This document shows positions 56,355 to 64,000 of a DNA stretch of 64,000 nt, piece by piece. This DNA is from Clonostachys chloroleuca (Eukaryota; Ascomycota; Sordariomycetes; Hypocreales; Bionectriaceae): contig JBANAY010000001.1 in NCBI GenBank assembly GCA_037952775.1, forward strand, positions 5,642,001 to 5,706,000, read 5' to 3'. The notes beneath the pieces were generated by a model that had not been told where the DNA came from, searched no databases, and saw only the letters and a list, made by a program, of their open reading frames with translations. The position numbers were made by a program, and so were the translations under genes. Each line of letters begins with the position of its first letter. The first letter of the stretch is position 1.

Positions 56355-58178
56355 ATGGCTGATGTACGACCGGCCAACACGGCCCAAAACAAGAGGAAAT
56401 TCTCCGCCCTTGAATCCTCTCAGACTGAACAAGAAAAAGGCAGTCTCTCTTCGGGAATTGGTGATCCCGCTCGGCCTCACATCACTCGTCTAGCCCCCGA
56501 GATTCTCAGAGAAATTTTCAGTTATTTCCAGCATCCCGATCTACACGAAAACAAACTCAGTGTAGAGGATATCAATACCCCGCTCCCGTCACCTCATTTC
56601 GATGCCCTTAAGAACTCGCGGCTTACTTGCTCCGTGTTTGATCGTTTTGCAACTCCTCTCTTGCTACCTATACTCCGTATAAAGACCGACAGGGCATCTC
56701 TGAACCGGGTGGAGGCTATTGCAAAAAACCCTCTTTTGTGCTCTGGCGTGCGCGGTATCCAGATCCTCATGAGCTGCCGCCTCAGGTCTTTTGCCTTTGA
56801 CAGCTCAGAATATCTCAGCTTCATCCAAACTTGTGTCAGCAATATGCTTGACAGACAGTCCACGGATCTGGCACTTAGGGTTGCTCAAGGCGAGAACGAG
56901 GGTCATCAGTTAGCCCTTGATCATCGAGCTGCCCATGAATCCCCAACTTACGACAGAACCCGTGCTTGTCTGATGGCCTGCGGGTTCATTCTGGGCAGTG
57001 CTCCGTTGCCGCCCATCATGAGCGTGCCCAGCCTGCGAGGTGTGGGCTTCCGAGAGGCCATTGTCGGTCTGGTGCCTCCCGCACTGATTAATGAATATTA
57101 CACCATGCTCAATCATGCCTATGTAACGTATCGGGTAGATTATGAGCGAGACTTTCCTGTAGTATCAGAAGGCTTGCTTGTCAAAGCTCTGGCTCAGGTG
57201 GTCTCTACCCCAGCTCGCACAGTCTCTCTGAGTTTTAGTGAAGCACTTGGGGATATAATTGAGAATGAAGAGACGGAAGTCATATTTGTGGATCCGAACA
57301 TTACTGCGACATGGCTCCTCCGCACAACAAAACCATCAGAATGTCGCAAGTACTCACGATATCTTGAGCGTGAAGACCTGGCACCATACACTGCAATGTT
57401 TTCGGATCTCCCAATCGCCATCCACCAGAAAGGCAGCTCTGTGAACAGTCTGGAACTTCATGGGCCGCTGATAGACTACCAGGCTTCCATTCTCTGTCCT
57501 GGGGGCGGGTCTAGTATATCGCATCGCCTCGTGTTGAACCAGTTGCAGATGGCATTGCAAAACCTGCACACGTTTGTTCTTCCAGACCTGGATGCCCTTC
57601 TCCGGACAGCACGGCAAACCCCATCCGGGAGGGGACATATGGCTGGGAGAGACCCTGGTGGGATTTCTATCGCGCAGTATCTCAACGCCGTGCTTTCGAG
57701 TCGAAGGCTTCAGAAGCTCGTACTAAACATATCTCTCTCCGAAGAAGATGCTATCTTCCATGAATCACGCTTGTCTGAGATTGGCCAGAGTCTTAGCCAA
57801 ATAAGCTACAGGCACCTCCGCATAATCGACCTTCACAACATAAAGATAACTCAACAGGACCTCCAAGCCTTTTGCACTTTACTGAGCCCAGAAGTTGAAT
57901 ACCTAGAGCTTGCGATTATCACACTCACCGATGAAGGCAGATGGATACCTATACTCGATCTATTAAGGGATCTACTTAGAGAGAGATGTGCACAGGAACT
58001 TTGTCGAGTGGAATTAAAACGCCTACATGGTGGAGAAATAGATCAGGTGCTGGATAACTTCAGGGGGGATGCAGACGCCCAGGAATCGTTCTTTTATGAC
58101 CTTATGGACCAGGTATGTTGTTATGTCGCGGGTGAGGACATTCATACAAACCCATTGCATGACTTTGGGCCTTTTTAA
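56355..58178 (+). CDS. F-box-like hypothetical protein, 607 aa
   Basis: Single-exon frame from ATG 56355. After ~45 hydrophilic residues an F-box-like motif appears, ITRLAPEILREIFSYFQHPD, at ~residues 46-65. The remainder is a long, leucine-patterned chain (LRIIDLHNIKITQQDLQAFC, VEYLELAIITLTDEG) resembling the irregular leucine-rich part of fungal F-box proteins. F-box proteins are substrate adaptors of SCF ubiquitin ligases, but many fungal members of this type are uncharacterised. Frame intact; convergent with the next gene, which is of the same general class though not an obvious duplicate. Confidence 0.78.
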   Translation: MADVRPANTAQNKRKFSALESSQTEQEKGSLSSGIGDPARPHITRLAPEILREIFSYFQHPDLHENKLSVEDINTPLPSPHFDALKNSRLTCSVFDRFATPLLLPILRIKTDRASLNRVEAIAKNPLLCSGVRGIQILMSCRLRSFAFDSSEYLSFIQTCVSNMLDRQSTDLALRVAQGENEGHQLALDHRAAHESPTYDRTRACLMACGFILGSAPLPPIMSVPSLRGVGFREAIVGLVPPALINEYYTMLNHAYVTYRVDYERDFPVVSEGLLVKALAQVVSTPARTVSLSFSEALGDIIENEETEVIFVDPNITATWLLRTTKPSECRKYSRYLEREDLAPYTAMFSDLPIAIHQKGSSVNSLELHGPLIDYQASILCPGGGSSISHRLVLNQLQMALQNLHTFVLPDLDALLRTARQTPSGRGHMAGRDPGGISIAQYLNAVLSSRRLQKLVLNISLSEEDAIFHESRLSEIGQSLSQISYRHLRIIDLHNIKITQQDLQAFCTLLSPEVEYLELAIITLTDEGRWIPILDLLRDLLRERCAQELCRVELKRLHGGEIDQVLDNFRGDADAQESFFYDLMDQVCCYVAGEDIHTNPLHDFGPF

Positions 58179-58244
58179 TTCTCGCAATTCATTTTAATTT
58201 GGAACTTGGAACTTGGAGCTTGGAACAAAGCTCAGACCCTGATC

Positions 58245-58308
58245 AATACCAAGTGCGCAACAGCCTCATAGGTAATAATACCAATTGCGCAACAGCCTCA
58301 TAGGTAAT
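58245..58308. repeat. Tandem duplication of a 32-bp unit
   Basis: The unit beginning AATACCAAGTGCGCAACAGC occurs twice head to tail (58245-58276 and 58277-58308) with a single difference. Just upstream (~58199-58225) TTGGAAC is repeated about three times. Both lie in the 137-bp gap between the two convergent F-box-like genes, probably in their 3' ends. Confidence 0.9.
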
Positions 58309-58314
58309 AAACTT

Positions 58315-59496
58315 TTACCCACCCCTACTCAATGGGTTGTATGCCTCGATTGCAGTTTCGGACCATAACGTGCCTGCAAAGGCATGCTTTCTGACCCAAA
58401 CATGGACAGAATCACGAGGGGATGCCTCATCCTCGGGGATGCCTGAGTTGGGTGCTTTGGCATAACGAACCCTAATTCGTTCATCGGGGTCTAAAGTCTC
58501 CCACGCCCGGTTAAATCTCGTGATAGAACAATGCTCCCCGTCCATGTCGAATATGATCACTGTGAGCGGTCTGATCGGGCCCCGGTACACATTTCCTCCA
58601 ACCCTATGGCCCGCAAGTGTAGAAATCCAGTCGCGTTTAATGTCTGCTGGTTCAGAGACGTGATTTCCATCCGGTCGACCAAGGATGACAGACTCCAGCT
58701 GAGGACAGCCCATCACATCCTGCCAGAAGGCATCCTCGAGAAACTTATCATACAGACAAAGGCGACGCAAGTTTGGCCAATAATTTGCCCATACTTCCAC
58801 CTCGTCTGAAGGCAATTCTTCAGAAGTGATGAGGAAGAGCTCGTCCTGTACGCTGACAAACTCTTCAAGATTGATGAGAGCCTCGAAGCCGCTTCGCAGC
58901 AGAGCCCTGACACCAAGCTCGTCGTCTTCGGGCCAGAGGGAGCGAAGGGGTATGTTTATAATGAGTCGTTTCAAGGTCGGGGCAACAGCGAGAAATATAT
59001 CGCGCACAGCGACTGCTACCGGGAGATCCTTGAGTTCTGGATGGGGTCTTGGTACGGGGATGTAATCGGATGAACTGCTCTCATCTTCCTCGCCACTTGC
59101 ACTATCATCCTCAATCTCTTTTTGAACGACCGCTAAAGTTTCCAAATGCTCTGTTTTTAATTGCAGGAAAGATTCCAGAAAGATATCAGAGACGCTTCTA
59201 AACGGCGATCGGTGCGCGGATTCGGGCACAGAGGCAGCAAGGGCCAGACACCGGGCAAACCTCAAAGTGCGGTCTTCAGAGTCAAGGAAGACGCAATGGC
59301 GGGCGAATATCGGACTTGCTGCTGTATTTGCTGACTTGCAGACCCGCATGAGTGCCATGAGCGTGTTGGTCGTCTCATGGGACGCCTCCAAGAACTGACC
59401 GTTACCAGGTTCAAGAAAGCTGACGACGTGCAAGAGGAGCTCATTCGGCAATCGCTGGCCCGCAGTCGTCCTCGAAACGATTGGTGAACCCGCCAT
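58315..59496 (-). CDS. F-box-like hypothetical protein, 393 aa
   Basis: Single-exon frame from ATG 59496. Residues ~13-32 read GQRLPNELLLHVVSFLEPGN, an F-box-like motif. The middle has an acidic low-complexity patch (EIEDDSASGEEDESSSSDY) and then leucine-patterned segments (LKRLIINIPLRSLWPEDDEL, YWPNLRRLCLYDKFLEDAF). It looks like a member of the large fungal F-box/leucine-rich class, possibly an SCF adaptor. No membrane segments or signal peptide. Function unknown. Confidence 0.75.
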   Translation of the reverse strand: MAGSPIVSRTTAGQRLPNELLLHVVSFLEPGNGQFLEASHETTNTLMALMRVCKSANTAASPIFARHCVFLDSEDRTLRFARCLALAASVPESAHRSPFRSVSDIFLESFLQLKTEHLETLAVVQKEIEDDSASGEEDESSSSDYIPVPRPHPELKDLPVAVAVRDIFLAVAPTLKRLIINIPLRSLWPEDDELGVRALLRSGFEALINLEEFVSVQDELFLITSEELPSDEVEVWANYWPNLRRLCLYDKFLEDAFWQDVMGCPQLESVILGRPDGNHVSEPADIKRDWISTLAGHRVGGNVYRGPIRPLTVIIFDMDGEHCSITRFNRAWETLDPDERIRVRYAKAPNSGIPEDEASPRDSVHVWVRKHAFAGTLWSETAIEAYNPLSRGG

Positions 59497-60484
59497 TTCT
59501 TACCACTCGAGGCGAAAATGAATCAAGGAGTGTGGCTCGCAAAGTGTCAAGATGCCGGAACATGGAGTTTTGGCATGTTTCTCGTACAACTTGTTTTAGT
59601 CTATTTGGAGCAACTGATGGAAGTCCCACGTGACTAATAGGTACCCAAAAAGGCGTAGATGACTGCCTACAACTTGGATAATTAAGCACCACTACAGCGC
59701 ACCATTCTAGCTCCCAAGTGGGTGACATTGGAAATGGCACTCCATCAACACATGCTTGATCTATTATCTTTCATAGCTAGCTATGAAATTTAAAGGAACA
59801 GAATATCCAGGCCTAAATATTGATGTTCTCTAATATATATTTAGAATGGGCTATTTATTTAGATGTTTAGGTGTTAATTCGGGTGTTTATTTAGGTGATG
59901 GGTCTTCATTTGGGCGTGCCATTTCCTGTGTCACCCACTTGGCTCCTAGGTAAATTGGAGGACCATCATTTGCGATATGTTTATCGCCTTCGGCCTTTTG
60001 ATTGAGATTCCTTAATGAACCTCAGACCCTCAGGTGTTAGTCAACGACTGCGGCTCGTGGCGCCATGCGAAGAATATTGATAAGCCTATTATGTTATCTA
60101 CTCTTGACCCTACGTCTACTATATGCAAGCCAACTTTTCTGGAATTTCCTTTACTTGTTTTGTGATTCTTGCTAGATAGCTTCCGAAGAAATGCCTTGAC
60201 GAGAACTTGATTAAACTAAAGGACGCGGCTACGTCCAGCTCCACTGGGTGAATGGCGATATGTATAATAAGAATGACCTAGACTGTAGGTGATGAAATCG
60301 CCTATTGAAATCAAGCTTCAATCATTCTTTAGAACTAGAAGTTAAGAGGAGAGACTGTAATCCCATGGTACATAATATTTGTTTTCTCAATAATCGATTA
60401 AGAGGCATCAAATGGCATCTAGCGAGTATCGATAGGGCCAACCTGCAGCAAGCCCACCCTTGCGAGCTTTGCCTGCTTCTCTGA
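59497..60484. other. AT-rich intergenic region, no gene seen
   Basis: About 1 kb, AT-rich around 59,760-60,200. Nothing recognisable besides short frames. Confidence 0.5.
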
Positions 60485-62481
60485 CTACTCTGATGCCTGG
60501 GCATGCTGAAATACGTCAGCTACCAAATGGCCTCTAGAAAGGGCTGCTAAGCTGCTTGTCTTCCACACAGGAACATGTGATCCAGATGGAGCTTTGAATA
60601 TAGTTGTGAAAGTAAAAAAGCACGACATGGCCAATGCAACGAAGCTATCCAGAAAAATCTAGGCCCAGTTGATTCGATATATCGTGGTAGATCTCGTAAT
60701 TACTCCAATCTGACTAGTGCTGTTTTCATCATCAACCCTTAACACATTGCTCATACTCTTAGCAATATTGGAAAAGGTTTTATTGAGATGTTGAGCCTCC
60801 CATAGCAGCTTCGCCGGTCCAGGTTGAAAATCATGGCCAGAGCTCTGGTCCAAGATGTAGTAAACCGTTGGAGCAGGCCATTGTTTCTGTGTGCCCGGGC
60901 AGGTCGAATTAGTGCACGCCGAAAAGAAGGTTTGCATGAAATAGCTGATACCAATGACGGCCTCCTGAGAAATATTCCAGCGTTGATCCGGCCCAACGGT
61001 CGCATTGATATAGAGCTGAAGGTCGGTGCGAGATTCCAGAGAATCTTGTGCGTGAAATGCTAGGCTTTCCGTAAAGTCTGGCGAAAGCCAGCCCGACTGG
61101 ATGAATTCTTCTAATTCTTCTACCCCAAAGTCATATCGGGTTTCCCAAGATTGAGGATGTCGTTGAGCATCTGTAAGCACAGAGCTTGAAACCTCCTTCT
61201 TCGTGTTGTTCTGAACGGTAAAAGTATACTCCTTGGCACAGCAATATAGCGCACACTCCGAGGCATGGACCTCTATATCGGGCCAAATGGCTCCCGTACC
61301 GTTGCTTGCATTTATCACAGTCTGAGACCAAATCAGGGTGTCGACATCACCCATAGACACGGTTCTTGTACGATTCGAGGTCCCCAAAGTGGTCATGAAC
61401 ACTTATCTCGTACTGGGCGTGTCCTCATCATCCTTGTTAGTCAAGGAACGCCCGTTTGGCAAGGCGTATTTGGTTTCTCCGGTGAATCCAGGGGCCAGTC
61501 CAGTGTCTCTTTGGTATTTGGTCTGCATGTCGTGTTTACTGAGAGGCCACTCCAGTGGGTACCAGGCCTGGGTTCCGTTTGAATCTGGCTTTAGAAACGA
61601 GTCAATATCACTGCACCTGCTGCAGACGGCCAACAATGGTATTTCAGAGAATCCACAAGACTCTCCTTTGCAGTTGAGGGCAGTCTGCTGCACGGTTTCC
61701 TCTGTTTCAGCTGTGAGGCCGAACATGATGGCGACCTTCATTGCAAGGTCTATCCCAGGCCAGCTGTCTTGGCGCACAATTCCATCCTTCGGATCCATTT
61801 TACAATTAGCCGCTCCTTTCTATTGTCGATTCCATCAGGAAAGCGCCCATACCTGTTGATGAATCAAAATCGTTATGAAATTATCTTTGAGTAGGAAGAA
61901 TATATCGCAAGATTGAGATATGCTCCCTCCAGGCTGCGAGTCTTAAAATTTTTGTAATTTAACCAACTGCTGCGCAAAAGGATCCATTGCAATAGTGAGG
62001 ATAGTTATAAGAGCACCTAGTCGCACGAGTAATCTGCAATGTATAAGTAACCTCGAGAAGGGAAACTGAAAAGGACCTGCTTCGAGAAGACAATGCAGCT
62101 TACCCTCCCTTGAACCTTTTAATAAAGACAAGTCGAATACTTCCAAGCGGCCCCCGGCTAGCATCAGCTACCATTTCAACATCAAAGAGACGTGGAGGTT
62201 GGTCTGCACAGAGGACCCAGTTCGCTTGGCTAATACATCCAGAAGCTGCAGATAATAATGGTCCTTTGCATCCAGTCGAGAGAATAGACACTACTGTATT
62301 AGGGGTAATGAATGACGAGGTTATGGCCTCTCTTCCATTGAAATATACAAGGACAGCAATCATTACAAAAGAATTGTCCCGCAGAGGTAGCAACGGCTGT
62401 AATTTCGAACGCCCAGGGCGAAAAATTACAGCGCCGGACACCATTAGTTTTCCCGGCCATGCTTGATGCCGGACTATTCAT
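60485..62481 (-). pseudogene. DUF3176 membrane protein pseudogene
   Basis: The ATG at 62481 opens MNSPASSMAGKTNGV and the first membrane segment (WAFEITAVATSAG). A frame change near 62367-62376 is needed to reach MIAVLVYFNGREAITSSFIT, then SQANWVLCADQPPRLFDVEM and DASRGPLGSIRLVF, the DUF3176 hallmark. A 70-nt intron (62034-62103) joins LLVRLGALITILTIAMDPF. From there the same frame continues through an in-frame TAA (61943-61945), a putative further short intron, MKVAIMFGLTAETEE, a TAA (61403-61405), FMTTLGTSNRTRTVSMGDVD, and a TAG (60659-60661). Beyond that, a recognisable C-terminal part follows (FVALAMSCFFTF, VPVWKTSSLAAL). Three stops plus a frame break indicate a decayed gene. DUF3176 function is unknown. 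Confidence 0.68.
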
Positions 62482-63814
62482 TGTGTTGGCTGATGTTAGA
62501 AGGCGATATGCAGATAAATTCCACGCAGTTGGTCAGCTGCAGAGAACATGAAATAGGCGTAAGGAGCACTGGCTAGGAACCTACTGCCGCATTCACAATT
62601 CTTGAGACTGGCCTTACAATAGACAGTAGTTTGAGCAACTGTTGGTGAGTAGGGTTGCATCCAACAGTACGTGATTACGTCCCAGTAGGATCAACGTACA
62701 TATACCCACGCATCCTATCATCCAATGCCTAGTCGTATATGCAAATCCTGCGGGCTTTTGATGAACTGGATTCGCGTAATGATAATAACATTGCCAGCCA
62801 TCCAAATTCAAAGTCTGAAACGGGTGCAGAAAGCCTAATGAATCCCCGATCAAGCAAGGATGTTGCGTCAAAGGAACATTCTCCTTCTCCCTCGGGGGCC
62901 ATTTTTGCCTCCAGCCTCTAATGCCCTTTGGGGGCTGCTATCCAAACCTTCAACCTGCGTCTCATGGCGGCCATCAGAACATCTGCACTCAAAGAGATCG
63001 TCCGTACTGACATACAACTGTGCTTATAATACTGCCTGCCATTTTATCTGGCCGGCGGCTCACTAATGAGTGCTGCGGAAAAAAGTAACAAACTTCCATA
63101 TCGATGTCCTGATTATGATATCAGCTCCCGATGACAAAGCCTTAGCCAGAGGATGGTGAACGTCATGACTCTAAGAACAATGATTTGATGAGCATCACGT
63201 TGGATTTGCACTTTTCACTTGTGAGAAAAATTAAGAACGCCGGGCGGGCACGAGAAGATAATGAGCGAATAATGCCCATCATCTGCACAACCGGATCGGG
63301 TCGGTGACGGCCAGTGAATACCCGCTGTTGTATGTTTCTTCTTTCTTAATTTGTTTGGTCATTCTCGCTTCTTGCTCAGAACGTAATCAAATCAAATTCT
63401 GTATTCGTTTCTCTGGTAGTGATATCAATGATGATTCACAATAGCCCACCCCTTCTCCCCACGTAAAAATGTCGACAATAATAACATGAGCATGAGTGAA
63501 CATGGGCCCAACCACACAGTACCATTAGAATGCACAGATAAGAAGTACATTACGTTGAGGACGTCTCTCAGCCTCAACTCTTACTAAGACAGTTTCCCAC
63601 GCCTCGCGAAGTTCTGAGCAAATGATGGCGTCATGGATCCAAACTACACGCTCCGGATACAGGCTAGACTGGACAGGTAGATGTAAGTGGCGGATTTCGA
63701 GCGGGACATGTGTATATATGCGAGGAGCCCAGTCGCCCATTATGATGAATTCCCACGCTTCTTTACTCTGCTTTTCAAACAAACAAGTACTCGAACGCTC
63801 TTCGCACAGTCGCC
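62482..63814. other. Intergenic region, no gene seen
   Basis: About 1.3 kb between the divergent DUF3176 pseudogene and the partial gene at the right edge. Short frames only; promoter of the right-edge gene expected at its 3' end. Confidence 0.5.
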
Positions 63815-64000
63815 ATGTCTGACAACATCTTGGATGCAAAGCTTGCCGCTGACCAGTTCCAGCTTGGCACAAAGCCTAAGGCCATGGACGAGAAAGGTTC
63901 CGTTGGCAAGCACTTCACCAGTACGTGCACCATGTTCGACCTGGCGAGATACTAACAAGGCCGTGTAGCTGAAGGCGGTATTGGTGGAACTGCACAGAAG
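63815..64000 (+). CDS. Small hypothetical protein, partial at window edge
   Basis: The ATG at 63815 sits in a good context (gccATGt). Exon 1 (63815-63920) encodes MSDNILDAKLAADQFQLGTK ... GSVGKHFT, followed by a 48-nt intron (63921-63968, GTACGT...GTAG). Exon 2 begins TEGGIGGTAQK and runs off the window. Phases agree (106 nt, +1). The visible part is hydrophilic, Gly/Lys-rich and without signal peptide, like small stress-associated fungal proteins. The family is not identified and its length is unknown. Confidence 0.6.

Overview
The window is from a filamentous ascomycete, most likely a Eurotiales species (Aspergillus or Penicillium relatives). Most introns are 50-90 nt with GT-AG ends, genes are spaced by 0.3-2 kb, and the families are typical of these fungi: HET, Zn2Cys6 regulators, DUF3425 bZIP, DUF3176, PAN-domain secreted proteins and sugar porters. 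The exact species cannot be named from the sequence. Exon structures were built by hand from splice signals and reading-frame phase; where given, they sum to whole codon numbers.

Layout. 0.4-9 kb: a Dal5-type anion permease, a HET-domain protein and a long-chain fatty alcohol oxidase with a C-terminal frame break. 9.9-20.9 kb: tRNA-Thr, a Zn2Cys6 regulator divergent from an NDH-2/AMID-like flavoprotein, a large secreted PAN-domain protein, an unknown 249-residue protein, a frame-broken SYLF protein and an intron-containing tRNA-Ile. 21-29.8 kb: AT-rich and gene-poor, with a UbiA-family membrane enzyme, a fumarylacetoacetase-family hydrolase and a secreted bacterial-type substrate-binding protein. 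30-36.2 kb: a MAL-type cluster of sugar porter, divergent GH13 maltase and Mal63-like regulator; the shared promoter holds a striking 12-bp periodic CGG array. 36.6-47.7 kb: an MpaB-like oxygenase, bZIP, FAD monooxygenase-like protein, GNAT and GPI-type S41 peptidase. 52-55.5 kb: a choline/amino-acid permease divergent from a Rieske oxygenase, a likely quaternary-amine catabolic pair. 56.3-62.5 kb: two convergent F-box-like genes and a DUF3176 pseudogene with three in-frame stops. The right edge cuts a small gene.

The main cross-window observation is that at least seven otherwise well-conserved genes carry single- or double-base frame breaks. Five of them lie in G or C runs of 5-6. Once corrected, each gene gives a whole number of codons. 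This points either to consensus-sequence indels or to unusual gene decay, and it affects how every minus-strand gene here should be read.
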